Below are positions 25,547 through 34,418 of a DNA stretch of 64,000 bases, piece by piece. Positions within the stretch are counted from its first letter, which is position 1; each line of letters begins with the position of its first letter. A program made the translations under genes and the position numbers. The DNA is taken from the NCBI RefSeq assembly GCF_001440395.1, contig NZ_LLXZ01000123.1, forward strand, positions 23,837-87,836, written 5' to 3'. Origin of the DNA: Bradyrhizobium jicamae (lineage in GTDB: Bacteria > Pseudomonadota > Alphaproteobacteria > Rhizobiales > Xanthobacteraceae). A model generated the notes under the pieces. The model was not told the DNA's origin. It was given only the letters and a program-made list of their open reading frames with translations, and ran no database searches.

Positions 25547-26518
25547 TTACGGTCTCAGAACAATCGCACCGGCCGACCTCCCCTGTTCGAGCGCTTCGTG
25601 CGCGCCAGCAGCATCGGACAATGCGTAGGTCTTCCAGACCGACGGTTTGATGATGCCGCGTTGGACAGCATCGAACACGTCGAGGATCCGCTCTCGGTAC
25701 TCGTTGATGTCGGTCGCATGCGCAGCCAGTCCGGGACGAGTCAGAAAGAGCGAGCCCTTGGCGTTGAGCGTTCCGACCTCTACCGGCGGAGGCGCGCCCG
25801 TCGAAGCGCCGAACGACACCATCGTGCCACGCGGTCGCAGGCTATCCAGCGAGGCGGCGAACGTCGTTCGCCCGATGCCGTCGTAGACCACGTCGGCTTT
25901 ACGACCATCCGTGAGCCGCGCGATCTCCGCCGGGAGGTCTCGGCTCCAGATCACGACAGCATCGCATCCAGCAGCCTTCGCGCGCTCGATGCTCGCCTCC
26001 TTCGACACGACGCCGATCACGAAAGCTCCGAGATGCTTCGCCCAGGGCGCGAGGATCTGGCCGAGCGCTCCGGCAGCGCCGTAGAGCAGAACGGTCGTCC
26101 CGGCCTTGACTGGAAACGTGCTTTTAATGAGGTACTGGGCTGTGATGCCCTTGAATATCACCGCCGCGGCATCCTCGGATTTGATTGCCTCCGGAAGTTT
26201 CAGCAGACGGTTCGCCGGATAGAGGCGGCCGGTCGCGTAGCCGCCGAGCGGACCGAGTGCGTAGCCGACCCGATCGCCGACCGCGACGTTGTTGACGTCC
26301 GGACCAACCGCGGTGACGCGGCCCGCGCCCTCCAGTCCGAGACCGCTCGGCAGCGGTATCGGCACCGCGCCATTGCGTTGCGTGATGTCGAGATAGTTCA
26401 CGCCGATGGCGTCGTGCTCGATCCAGGCCTCCCCGGACTTGGGCGCTTGCTGTTCGACCTGCTCAAGCCAGAGGACATCAGGTCCTCCCGTGCTCTTTAT
26501 TCGAATTGCCGATGTCAT
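25547..26518 (-). CDS. Quinone oxidoreductase-like MDR protein (Qor type)
   Basis: A 323-residue NADPH:quinone reductase-like medium-chain dehydrogenase. GVNYLDITQRNG and LPSGLGLEGAGRVTAVG are the N-terminal MDR motifs, and LLYGAAGALGQILAPWAKHLG is a variant of the AAxGGVG coenzyme loop. No structural-zinc cysteines are seen, which fits the Qor branch. It could reduce quinones or alpha,beta-unsaturated carbonyls. It follows an SDR gene on the same strand, which is divergent from a LysR regulator; the pair is probably under that regulator. Confidence 0.88.
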   Translation of the reverse strand: MTSAIRIKSTGGPDVLWLEQVEQQAPKSGEAWIEHDAIGVNYLDITQRNGAVPIPLPSGLGLEGAGRVTAVGPDVNNVAVGDRVGYALGPLGGYATGRLYPANRLLKLPEAIKSEDAAAVIFKGITAQYLIKSTFPVKAGTTVLLYGAAGALGQILAPWAKHLGAFVIGVVSKEASIERAKAAGCDAVVIWSRDLPAEIARLTDGRKADVVYDGIGRTTFAASLDSLRPRGTMVSFGASTGAPPPVEVGTLNAKGSLFLTRPGLAAHATDINEYRERILDVFDAVQRGIIKPSVWKTYALSDAAGAHEALEQGRSAGAIVLRP

Positions 26519-26606
26519 CTGGTCCTCCAGAATTGCTCGACCGCCCGTAAGTCGACAGGCGACCTACGCAGGCCGGTGTTTGCGTTCGTTGGGATCGGTT
26601 TGCTGC

Positions 26607-27269
26607 TCAGGCGCTGGCCGGGCTGTAGTGTGCCTCCGCGGTCCACGCCTCCTTCGGCTGGCTGTAGAGGTGCCAGAAATGTTCGGCGACCGACTCGGCT
26701 TCCTTCGATTCCGGAGACACAAAGGCAGCAACCGTCACTGTCGCGACGTGGATTCCCTTCTCGCGGAAGGGCTCGAAGAGCCCGAGTGCCAATGCGCGGA
26801 TGCCGGCCTTGCCGATACTGAGCGACAGATAGTCCGGGCTCGGTGCGAGTGCGAAGCCGCCTCCCGTCAACAGGATCGCGCCGGATTTCCGCTCTTCCAT
26901 CTTCGGAGCGACGGCCTTGGCGGCAACGAGGGCACCACCGATGTTCACCGCCAGATCGCCGTTGAGGGTGTCGCGCGGCTGCTCCGCGAGGCTCGCCTTG
27001 CGCATGGAGGCAGCGTTGTAGTGCAAGACGTCGATGGAGCCGTGCTGCTTTTCGACTTCGGCGACCAGTCTGGCGACGCTCTCCGGGTCGCTCGAATCTA
27101 CCGTCCGAACTTCGGCCTTGTGCCCTTTCGACTTGAGCTGTTGGGCCAACTGCCCGGTTTTGGCGGCGTTCCGGGCGGCCAAAATTAATCGGAATCCCTC
27201 CTTGGCGAACCGTTCGGCGGTCGCGAAGCCCATGCCTGGGCCGGCTCCGATGCTGAGAAACGTCTTCAT
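26607..27269 (-). CDS. Atypical SDR-family protein lacking the catalytic tyrosine
   Basis: A 220-residue Rossmann protein with glycine motif GAGPGMGFA at residues 8-16 (rather than TGxxxGxG) and NAAS as the NAAG-like motif. In the active-site region the sequence reads PDYLSLSIGKAG: the Lys is present, but four residues before it is Leu instead of Tyr, and the nearest Tyr is three residues earlier. A normal YxxxK is therefore absent, so activity may be altered or lost. The upstream frame reaches 27359 but the Rossmann fold starts at 27269. The qor gene follows by 88 bases; divergent LysR at 27360. Confidence 0.78.
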   Translation of the reverse strand: MKTFLSIGAGPGMGFATAERFAKEGFRLILAARNAAKTGQLAQQLKSKGHKAEVRTVDSSDPESVARLVAEVEKQHGSIDVLHYNAASMRKASLAEQPRDTLNGDLAVNIGGALVAAKAVAPKMEERKSGAILLTGGGFALAPSPDYLSLSIGKAGIRALALGLFEPFREKGIHVATVTVAAFVSPESKEAESVAEHFWHLYSQPKEAWTAEAHYSPASA

Positions 27270-27359
27270 GGCGTGTTTCCTTTCGACCTTTCGGTCCGCC
27301 CGATGTAGAACGTGCAGGCCGTGCCGATAATCGGGTACGGCAGCATTAAACTCGTGCAA
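27270..27359. promoter_or_regulatory. Divergent promoter region between SDR and LysR gene
   Basis: Ninety bases separate the two starts. They include an 11-base palindrome CCGATAATCGG (27324-27334), which could be part of a LysR operator; evidence is weak. Confidence 0.35.
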
Positions 27360-28283
27360 ATGATGCAGGAATTGCTGGAAGGCGGATCACTGGAGGAACT
27401 GACGGCCTTCGTTGCCGTCGGCGAAGCCGGCAGCTTTGCCGGCGCCGCCAAGCGGATCGGCCGGGATGCGTCAGTCGTCTCTCGCCGTGTGAGCCAGCTC
27501 GAGCAGCGGCTCGGTGTCCGATTGCTCTCGCGCACGACGCGCCGGGTATCGCTCACCGAAGTTGGCGCCCTCTACTTCAGGCGCGTTCAGGCCATTCTGG
27601 ACGAGCTTGTGAGTGCCACCACCGAGGCGAGCGATTTCGCGGCGAGCCCTCAAGGCGTTCTGAAGATATCGCTGCCGGTCACCTTCGGTCGGCAGTGGAT
27701 CGCTCCGTCCTTCGCGTCGTTCCTGGCACAACATCCGCACATCAGGATCGATGCGCACTTCACCGACCGGATCGTCGACATTGTCGCGGATGGGTTCGAC
27801 CTTGCTATTCGGGTAGGCGTGCTCAACGATAGTTCGCTGACTGCGAAGCGCATCGCTTCATACACGAACATCCTGATCGCCGCCCCGAGCTATCTCGAAG
27901 CCCGCCGTCGGCCGCGCACGCCGGCCGATTTGAAGGACCATGCGTGTCTGGGATTTCCGAGCCATCCCTACTGGCCCGACTGGGTGCTGACCAAAGAAGG
28001 ACAGCGCAAGACCGTACGTCCGAACTGCAATCTCGTTGCCGACAACTCGGAAGCGATCCTGATGGCCACCCTTGAAGGTGCCGGTATTGCCTTGTTGCCC
28101 GATTGGCTGGCTGGTCCATCAGTGAAGGCGCGCAAACTTGTTCAAGTGCTTCCGGGATGGACCGGAAGAGGCGAAGGCGGCGTCTACGCGGTCTTGCCGC
28201 CCGGCCGTCTCGTGCCGACGAAAACCCGCTTATTCGTTGATGCTATTTCGGCATCCATCAAAGCAGGCTGGCAGCGACATTAG
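27360..28283 (+). CDS. LysR-family transcriptional regulator
   Basis: A 307-residue LysR protein. The N-terminal winged helix (LTAFVAVGEAGSFAGAAKRI, then VSRRVSQLEQRLGVRLLSRT) is clear, and the substrate-binding domain follows (GVLKISLPVTFGRQWIAPSF). It resembles the DsdC/AaeR-like subgroup that controls adjacent oxidoreductases. Two ATGs at 27360 and 27363 are possible starts. The divergent SDR and qor genes are its likely targets, probably in response to an electrophile or aromatic compound (inference). Confidence 0.88.
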   Translation: MMQELLEGGSLEELTAFVAVGEAGSFAGAAKRIGRDASVVSRRVSQLEQRLGVRLLSRTTRRVSLTEVGALYFRRVQAILDELVSATTEASDFAASPQGVLKISLPVTFGRQWIAPSFASFLAQHPHIRIDAHFTDRIVDIVADGFDLAIRVGVLNDSSLTAKRIASYTNILIAAPSYLEARRRPRTPADLKDHACLGFPSHPYWPDWVLTKEGQRKTVRPNCNLVADNSEAILMATLEGAGIALLPDWLAGPSVKARKLVQVLPGWTGRGEGGVYAVLPPGRLVPTKTRLFVDAISASIKAGWQRH

Positions 28284-28341
28284 AATTGCTCCGCCGAGAC
28301 GACGCAGCATGGGCAATGTCGCCTTCTGGCACATCGCGGCG

Positions 28342-28833
28342 TCAAGCCCGGTATTGTTCGTCGCTGACCTTCTCCATCCAGTCGACGGCCTTGCCGTCGA
28401 GCCGCTCCTGAATGGCGATGTGCGTCATGGCCGTTGCCGGCGTCGCACCGTGCCAGTGTTTTTCGCCCGGCGGAAACCAGATGACGTCGCCCGGGTGAAT
28501 TTCCTCGACGCGCCCGCCCCAGACCTGCACCCAGCCGCGGCCGGAGGTGACGATCAGCGTTTGGCCCAGCGGGTGGGTATGCCATGCCGTGCGCGCGCCA
28601 GGCTCGAAAGTGACGTGGGCGCCGGCGGCGCGCGCGGGATCTGGGGCCTGGAACAGCGGATCGACGCGCACGCTGCCGGTGAAATATTCCGCAGACCCCT
28701 TGCCGGACGGCTGTGAACCGCTTCGCTTGATTTCCATCGTTGCGCTCCTTGCTTGCGCCCGGACAGGGGGCGTGGCGCCTGCCGCCAGCACGACGAGGCC
28801 GGTGGCTGCGATGAGGCCTCGTCGCGTGATCAT
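28342..28833 (-). CDS. Exported cupin-domain protein
   Basis: A 163-residue protein with a twin-arginine-like signal (MITRRGLIAATGLVVLAAG, cleavage near RAQA) and a single cupin. The metal ligands lie in ARTAWHTHPLGQTL and PGDVIWFPPGEKHWHGA, the GX5HXH and GX3-6PxG-type cupin motifs. Small cupins of this kind include (R)-hydroxynitrile lyase-like enzymes and carboxymuconolactone-linked proteins. It is 44 bases downstream of the large molybdoenzyme subunit on the same strand, so may be part of that operon. Substrate unknown. Confidence 0.82.
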   Translation of the reverse strand: MITRRGLIAATGLVVLAAGATPPVRAQARSATMEIKRSGSQPSGKGSAEYFTGSVRVDPLFQAPDPARAAGAHVTFEPGARTAWHTHPLGQTLIVTSGRGWVQVWGGRVEEIHPGDVIWFPPGEKHWHGATPATAMTHIAIQERLDGKAVDWMEKVSDEQYRA

Positions 28834-28877
28834 GGCACTCCCGGAACAAATACTGGCGGTTCGAGATAGCTGGCAAT

Positions 28878-31082
28878 TCAACCCACGTCCGGCATCCGCT
28901 CCAGCAGCTTGTCGAGCGTGATGGGATAGTCGCGCACCCGGACGCCGGTCGCGTTGTAGACCGCGTTGGCAACGGCTGCCGCCACGCCGCAGATGCCGAG
29001 CTCGGCGACGCCCTTGGCCTTCATCGGCGATGACATCGGATCGGTCTCGTCGAGGAAGAACATGTCCTGATGCGGAATGTCGGCATGGACAGGCACCTCA
29101 TAGCCGGCGAGGTCATGGTTGACGAAGAAGCCGGCGCGCCTGTCGACCACCAGTTCCTCCATCAGCGCGGCGCCGACGCCCATCGTCATCGCCCCGATCA
29201 CCTGGCTGCGGGCGGTCTTCGGATTGAGAATGCGGCCGGCGGCGCACACGGCCAGCATCCGGCGCACGCGGATCTCAGCGGTCGCGGCATCGACGCCGAC
29301 TTCGACGAAATGCGCGCCGAAGGTCGATTGCTGATACTTCTTGGCCAGATCACCGTATTCGATTTCGTCTTCCGCCGTGATGCCAGCCTCGCCCGCAGCC
29401 TGTGTCAGCGGCACGCGGCGATTGCCGGCGCGCACCTCGCCATCGGCAAACTCCGCCTCCGCAGAGTTGAAGCCGAGCTTCTGCGCAATCGCCTCGCGCA
29501 GCTTGACGCACGCGGCATAAACGCCCGCGGTGGAGTTGTTGCCGCCCCATTGGCCGCCGGAGCCGGCCGACACTGGAAAAGCGGAGTCACCGAGACGCAC
29601 CTTCACCTTTTCGAGCGGCACGCCCATCATCTCGGCCGCGGTCTGGGCAATGATGGTGTAACTGCCGGTCCCGATGTCGGTCATGTCGGTCTCGACGGTC
29701 ACGATGCCGCTGCTGTCGAGGCGCACCCGCGCCGCCGATTTGGTCAGCAGGTTGTTGCGGAACGCGGCGGCGGCACCCATGCCGACCAGCCAGCGTCCGT
29801 CGCGCATTCTGCCCGGCTGCGGATTGCGCCGGCTCCAGCCGAACCGCGCCGCGCCGTTGCGCAGACACTCGACAAGCTGCCGCTGCGAGAACGGCCGCTC
29901 CGGCTTTTCCGGATCGACCTGGGTATCGTTGACGATCCGAAACTGGACCGGATCGATCCCGAGCTTCTCGGCCATTTCGTCCATGGCGATTTCCAGGGCC
30001 ATCATGCCGGTCGCTTCGCCCGGTGCGCGCATCGCATTGCCTTCCGGCAGGTCGAGGGTGGCGAGCCGCGTCGCGGTCATGCGGTGCGCGCCGGCATAGA
30101 GCAGCCGCGTCTGGCTGACCGCGCCATCCGCCTTGCCGCCCGCCAGATCGCCCGACCAGCTTTCATGACCGATCGCGGTGATCTTGCCGTCCGTCGTCGC
30201 TCCGATCCGGATACGCTGGATCGTGGCGGGACGGTGCGTGGTGTTGTTGAACATCAGCGGGCGCTGCAGCGCGACCTTGACCGGCCGTTTCGCGGCGCGC
30301 GCGCCGAGCGCAGCGAGCAGCGCGTCCGCGCGCGGGAACAGCTTGCCGCCGAAGCCGCCGCCGACAAACGGCGAATCGAGGCGGACGTTCTCCTTCGGGA
30401 TTCCCAGGATCGTCGCCATCTCGGCGGCGTTCCAGGCGATCATCTGGTTGGAGGTCCAGAGCATGAGCTTGTCGCCCTGCCATGCGGCGATCGTCGCATG
30501 TGGCTCCATCATCGCATGGGCTTCATCAGGTGTTGAGTAGCGCGCATCGAGCCGAACCGGCGCTGCCGCAAACGCGGCGGCGAAGTCGCCGACCGCGGTA
30601 TCGGCGGGACCGCCGGTGATGGCATTGGGCTTCGCCTTGTCTGTCAGCGAAGCCAGATCGAACGCGCCCTGCTCCTTGGCATAGTCGACGCGGATCAGCG
30701 CGGCCGCGGCGCGCGCCTGCTCGAAGGTTTCCGCCACGACGACGGCGATGGCCTGATGATAATGCTGGATCTCGGGCCCGCCGAGCAGCTTTGCGGTGTT
30801 GAGCCTGCCCTTGCCGAGTTTGCCGGCGTTTTCGGCCGTGACGATCGCGAGCACGCCGGGTGCGGTCTTGGCCTTGCCGAGATCGATGCCGGCGATCCGT
30901 CCCTTGCCGATCGCCGCGCCGACGACATAGCCATAGGCCTGGTTGGCCGCGACATCGTGCCGCTCATAGGCGTAGGGCGCGGTGCCGGTGGTCTTGAGGG
31001 GACCGTCGATCCGGCTGAAGGGCTGACCGACGACCTTCAACCGGTCGATCGGGTTGGTCGTTGCGGGGCTATCGAATTTCAT
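28878..31082 (-). CDS. paoC: Xanthine dehydrogenase-family molybdenum-binding subunit (PaoC-like)
   Basis: The 734-residue large subunit binds molybdopterin cytosine dinucleotide. Recognisable parts are the early VVGQPFSRIDGPLKTTGTAPYA, DSPFVGGGFGGKLFPRAD, GSGGQWGGNNSTA and, near the C-terminus, KGVAELGICGVAAAVANAVY with the base-like Glu of the active site. It oxidises aldehydes or related compounds and transfers electrons through the FeS and FAD subunits encoded upstream. Like E. coli PaoABC it is probably a periplasmic enzyme carried by the Tat signal of the FeS subunit. The PaoD/XdhC-type maturation chaperone is not adjacent. Confidence 0.87.
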   Translation of the reverse strand: MKFDSPATTNPIDRLKVVGQPFSRIDGPLKTTGTAPYAYERHDVAANQAYGYVVGAAIGKGRIAGIDLGKAKTAPGVLAIVTAENAGKLGKGRLNTAKLLGGPEIQHYHQAIAVVVAETFEQARAAAALIRVDYAKEQGAFDLASLTDKAKPNAITGGPADTAVGDFAAAFAAAPVRLDARYSTPDEAHAMMEPHATIAAWQGDKLMLWTSNQMIAWNAAEMATILGIPKENVRLDSPFVGGGFGGKLFPRADALLAALGARAAKRPVKVALQRPLMFNNTTHRPATIQRIRIGATTDGKITAIGHESWSGDLAGGKADGAVSQTRLLYAGAHRMTATRLATLDLPEGNAMRAPGEATGMMALEIAMDEMAEKLGIDPVQFRIVNDTQVDPEKPERPFSQRQLVECLRNGAARFGWSRRNPQPGRMRDGRWLVGMGAAAAFRNNLLTKSAARVRLDSSGIVTVETDMTDIGTGSYTIIAQTAAEMMGVPLEKVKVRLGDSAFPVSAGSGGQWGGNNSTAGVYAACVKLREAIAQKLGFNSAEAEFADGEVRAGNRRVPLTQAAGEAGITAEDEIEYGDLAKKYQQSTFGAHFVEVGVDAATAEIRVRRMLAVCAAGRILNPKTARSQVIGAMTMGVGAALMEELVVDRRAGFFVNHDLAGYEVPVHADIPHQDMFFLDETDPMSSPMKAKGVAELGICGVAAAVANAVYNATGVRVRDYPITLDKLLERMPDVG

Positions 31083-31085
31083 GGC

Positions 31086-32036
31086 TCAACCCTTCGCTTC
31101 GGTCAGCGCCGCGCCGATGGTGCGCTCGGCCAGCGCCAGCTTGAATGCGTTGTCCCTGGTCGGCCTGGCATTGGCGAGCAGTTTCGTCGCGACGGCGCGC
31201 GCGCCGCGCGGCAGCTCGGCGTCCGCGGCCTCGACCCGCCAGGGTTTGTGGGCGACACCGCCAAGCGCAACGCGCCCGCTGCCGTCGCGCTGCACGATCG
31301 CGGCAACCGAGACCAGCGCAAAGGCATAGGAGGCGCGATCGCGCACCTTGCGATAGACATGCGTGCCGCCGACGGGCTTGGGCAGCGTCACCGCGGTGAT
31401 CAACTCGCCCGGCTGCAGCGTCGTCTCGATATGCGGGGTGTCACCGGGCAGACGATGAAAATCAGCAATCGGGATGTTTCGCGTCGTGCCATCAGGCCGA
31501 ACCGCTTCAACCGTCACGTCGAGCGCGCGCATCGCGACCGCCATGTCGCTCGGATGGGTGGCGATGCAGGCCTCGCTGGCGCCGATGACCGCATGCTGGC
31601 GGCTGAAGCCGCCGATCGCACTGCAGCCGCTGCCGGGCCGGCGCTTGTTGCAGGGCTGGTTGGTGTCATAAAAGTAAGGACAGCGTGTCCGCTGCAGCAG
31701 ATTGCCCGCGGTCGTCGCCTTGTTGCGCAGTTGTCCTGAAGCGCCCGCCAGCAGCGCGCGTGACAGGACGCCATAGTCGCGCCGGATGCGGCTATCGGCC
31801 GCGAGATCCGTGTTGCGCACCAGCGCGCCGATCCGCAGTCCGCCCTCCGGCGTCGCTTCGATCTTGTCGAGCGCAAGGCCATTGACGTCGACGAGATGCG
31901 CCGGCGTCTCGATCTCGAGCTTCATCAGATCGAGCAGGTTGGTGCCGCCGGCAATGAACTTGGCGTCCGGCCTGCGCAGGGCAGAGGCTGCAGCCTCGGC
32001 CGGCGTGCGGGCGCGCTCGTAGCTGAATGATTTCAT
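31086..32036 (-). CDS. paoB: Xanthine dehydrogenase-family FAD-binding subunit (PaoB-like)
   Basis: A 316-residue FAD subunit. KFIAGGTNLLDLMK is the FAD-binding signature of this family. The CPYFYDTNQPCNKRRPGSGC segment near the middle contains cysteines that, in PaoB, bind an unusual extra [4Fe-4S] cluster. It overlaps the 2Fe-2S gene by four bases and is separated from paoC by three. It passes electrons between molybdenum and FeS centres. Confidence 0.87.
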   Translation of the reverse strand: MKSFSYERARTPAEAAASALRRPDAKFIAGGTNLLDLMKLEIETPAHLVDVNGLALDKIEATPEGGLRIGALVRNTDLAADSRIRRDYGVLSRALLAGASGQLRNKATTAGNLLQRTRCPYFYDTNQPCNKRRPGSGCSAIGGFSRQHAVIGASEACIATHPSDMAVAMRALDVTVEAVRPDGTTRNIPIADFHRLPGDTPHIETTLQPGELITAVTLPKPVGGTHVYRKVRDRASYAFALVSVAAIVQRDGSGRVALGGVAHKPWRVEAADAELPRGARAVATKLLANARPTRDNAFKLALAERTIGAALTEAKG

Positions 32037-32686
32037 GCGGGCCTCCCGGCGACTTCAGAGATCGCCTCGGCGATATTGGAATAGGCGCCACAGCGGCAGA
32101 TGTTGCCGCTCATGCGCTCGCGAAGTTCTGCGTTGGTCAGTTGCAGCGGCGCGTTCAGATCGGCGCTGACGTGACTGGGGATGCCGGCCTTGATTTCATC
32201 GAGCACCGCGACCGCCGAACAGATCTGTCCCGGCGTGCAATAGCCGCACTGAAAGCCGTCATGCTTGACGAACGCGGCCTGCATCGGGTGCATGTTCTCG
32301 GGCGTGCCCAGCCCTTCGATGGTCGTGATGCTGTCGCCCTGATGCATGACGGCGAGCGTCAGGCAGGAATTGATCCGTCGTCCGCCGACGATGACGGTGC
32401 AGGCACCGCACTGGCCGTGATCGCAGCCCTTCTTGCTGCCGGTGAGATGCAGATGCTCCCGCAGCGCATCGAGCAGCGTGGTTCGGGTGTCGAGCGCGAT
32501 CTCGCGCAGGCTACCGTTCACGTTGAAAGAGACCTTCGACATGGAGACGGTATCGGCGACGTCAGCCTGCGCAGGAACCGCAGGCGTTTGCGCATGGGCG
32601 AAGGGCGTTGCACCAAAAGCCACCGATGCGGCGGTTCCCAGCAACAATTTCCTCCGTGATACCTCGAAGTCGCTCGGACCTTGCAT
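32033..32686 (-). CDS. paoA: Tat-exported 2Fe-2S subunit of aldehyde oxidoreductase (PaoA-like)
   Basis: A 217-residue FeS protein. SRRKLLLGTAASVAFG is a twin-arginine signal, which would carry the assembled complex to the periplasm. Cluster cysteines are in GCDHGQCGACTVIVGGRRIN (first 2Fe-2S) and CGYCTPGQIC with SGNICRCGAY (second). The start at 32686 puts the Tat motif about residues 10-16. It is divergent from a LysR gene that begins 227 bases away. Confidence 0.87.
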   Translation of the reverse strand: MQGPSDFEVSRRKLLLGTAASVAFGATPFAHAQTPAVPAQADVADTVSMSKVSFNVNGSLREIALDTRTTLLDALREHLHLTGSKKGCDHGQCGACTVIVGGRRINSCLTLAVMHQGDSITTIEGLGTPENMHPMQAAFVKHDGFQCGYCTPGQICSAVAVLDEIKAGIPSHVSADLNAPLQLTNAELRERMSGNICRCGAYSNIAEAISEVAGRPA

Positions 32687-32896
32687 GTCGTGTTCCCGTT
32701 CTGCTGTCGTTTTCGAAGAGCTTCGGCGCGACCGTGCCGGCGTCCGCCTCAAGCATCCTGTAACTGCGCCACGTTTCGGCTGTTCCTACCCGGCGTTCAC
32801 GTTTGAAAGAGCGTGAGAAGGACTGTGCTTCGCCGGTCTGCAGAAAGCTAACGGCTGCACCGGCTCCGGATTAGATGCTATAACCAGCTTGCACTT

Positions 32897-32911
32897 ATGA
32901 AATGGATTCAT
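32897..32911. promoter_or_regulatory. LysR-type box just before a LysR gene
   Basis: ATGAA-N5-TTCAT dyad containing T-N11-A (T at 32898, A at 32910), the classical LysR binding pattern. It ends two bases before the LysR start codon, so it suits autorepression; a second site nearer paoA was not identified. Confidence 0.5.
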
Positions 32912-32913
32912 GA

Positions 32914-33807
32914 ATGGCGCGACAGAACATCAACGATCTCCTTGCCTTCCTGGTGGTGGCGCGCGAGCGAAGTTTTACGCGGGCGGCGGCGCAACTCGAT
33001 GTTTCCCAATCCGCGCTCAGTCATACGATCCGCGGACTGGAGGAGCGGCTTGGCCTGCGGCTCCTGACCCGCACCACCCGCAGCGTTGCGCCGACCGAGG
33101 CGGGCGAGCGCCTGATGCGAACGGTGGCGCCGAAGCTGGAAGAGATCGATGCCGAACTTTCCGCGCTCACCGAACTGCGCGACAAGCCGGCGGGCGCCGT
33201 CCGCATCACTGCGGCCGAGCACTCGGCCAATACGATTCTGTGGCCTGCGCTGTCGAAACTGCTGCCGCGATATCCCGACATCAGGGTGGAGGTGAACATC
33301 GACTACGGTCTGACCGACATCGTCGCGGAACGTTACGACGCCGGCATCCGCCTCGGCGAGCAGGTGGCCAAGGACATGGTTGCGGTGCGGATCGGGCCTG
33401 ACTTCCGCATGGCGGTGGTCGGCACGCCCGGCTATTTCGCCGCGCACCCCCGGCCCGGCAAGCCGCAGGACCTGATGAGCCATCGCTGTATCAATATCCG
33501 TCTGCCGACCTATGGCGGAATCTATGCCTGGGAATTCGAGAAGCGCGGACGCGCCCTGAAGGTCCGCGTCGAGGGGCAACTGGTGTTCAACAACATGGCG
33601 TTGCGGATGAACGCCGTTCTCGCCGGGCTTGGACTTGCCTATCTGCCGGAGGACCAGGTGCGGCCGCATCTCGCCGACGGCCGCCTGATCCGGGTGCTGG
33701 CGGACTGGTGTCCGCCCTTTCCCGGCTATCACCTCTATTACCCGAGCCGCCGCCAGCCGACCCCGGCCTTTGCGGTGCTGGCCGCGGCGCTGCGCTATCG
33801 GAGTTGA
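32914..33807 (+). CDS. LysR-family transcriptional regulator
   Basis: A 297-residue LysR protein with winged helix AFLVVARERSFTRAAAQLDV / SQSALSHTIRGLEERLGLRL and a ligand-binding domain beginning near GAVRITAAEHSAN. The second domain resembles the CrgA/aaeR group. It is divergent from the paoABC-like operon, whose expression it likely controls in response to an aldehyde or aromatic substrate (inference from position). Confidence 0.9.
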   Translation: MARQNINDLLAFLVVARERSFTRAAAQLDVSQSALSHTIRGLEERLGLRLLTRTTRSVAPTEAGERLMRTVAPKLEEIDAELSALTELRDKPAGAVRITAAEHSANTILWPALSKLLPRYPDIRVEVNIDYGLTDIVAERYDAGIRLGEQVAKDMVAVRIGPDFRMAVVGTPGYFAAHPRPGKPQDLMSHRCINIRLPTYGGIYAWEFEKRGRALKVRVEGQLVFNNMALRMNAVLAGLGLAYLPEDQVRPHLADGRLIRVLADWCPPFPGYHLYYPSRRQPTPAFAVLAAALRYRS

Positions 33808-33822
33808 TGCGGCTCAAAACGA

Positions 33823-33852
33823 AGAGGGCCGCAGGCGAAACTGCGGCCCTCT
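33823..33852. terminator. Convergent-gene hairpin
   Basis: A 12-base-pair stem (33823-33834 with 33841-33852). On the minus strand it is followed by CGTTTTG, a short T-run; no T-run on the plus strand. It lies between the convergent LysR gene and a small secreted protein gene. Confidence 0.65.
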
Positions 33853-33870
33853 CTCCTGGAAGGGTCTGTC

Positions 33871-34101
33871 TTAATTGCTTGTGCAGACCTTCATGGTTTT
33901 CATGCCGGTCTCGGCCTCCGTTTTGGTCTTGAACGTGCCGTTGTCGACGATGGTGGTGGTCGTCGTGGTCGGCCTGGTATCGACCACCGTGCATTTCTTG
34001 GTAGTGGCGTCGCGCACCACGTAGAACTCAGCGGCAACCGCGCTTCCGGCGACCGCCGATGCGGCAAGGGCAATCGTTCCGATCATCAGAAATTTCTTCA
34101 A
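33871..34101 (-). CDS. Small secreted Thr-rich protein
   Basis: A 76-residue protein read from TTG 34101; AGGAGG lies 6 bases before it. It has a signal peptide (KKFLMIGTIALAASAVAGSA, cleavage after VAA), then a stretch with six threonines (RPTTTTTTIVDN) and two cysteines (KKCTVV and KVCTSN). Function unknown; I recall similar short conserved proteins in Bradyrhizobium. The longer frame to 34377 lacks support. Confidence 0.7.
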   Translation of the reverse strand: MKKFLMIGTIALAASAVAGSAVAAEFYVVRDATTKKCTVVDTRPTTTTTTIVDNGTFKTKTEAETGMKTMKVCTSN

Positions 34102-34205
34102 GGCGTCCTCCTCGGGGTCCTCCAATGATGCAACCGGCAACGCGCGAAGAAACCGCCTGTTCCAGTTTTTCCCGGATATCGGGACGGGAGTGAGGCCGCG
34201 GCAGG

Positions 34206-34418
34206 TTAATCCTCCGGGACCCCTTCCAGCCCCTTGAGGTATTTGAGCCCCTCGACCGCCAGCAATTCGGGGTCGGTTTCGCCCGCCTCGCAGCGCTGTC
34301 GGATGAATCGCTGGAGATCCGCGCCACGGGCATCGTCGTCGTCGATACCGCTGTGGATCAGTCGATAGACGCTCCATGCCCGCGCAAAGGCGGTTGCTAC
34401 GATATCCGGGCTGTTCAT
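34206..34418 (-). CDS. Small hypothetical protein, 70 residues
   Basis: Starts at ATG 34418 (AAGGAGA just upstream) with MNSPDIVATAFARAWSVYR. It is helical, with several acidic residues (DDDDARGAD) and a short C-terminus. No known domain. It lies 104 bases from the previous gene on the same strand. Confidence rests on the good ribosome-binding site and amphipathic composition. Confidence 0.5.
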   Translation of the reverse strand: MNSPDIVATAFARAWSVYRLIHSGIDDDDARGADLQRFIRQRCEAGETDPELLAVEGLKYLKGLEGVPED

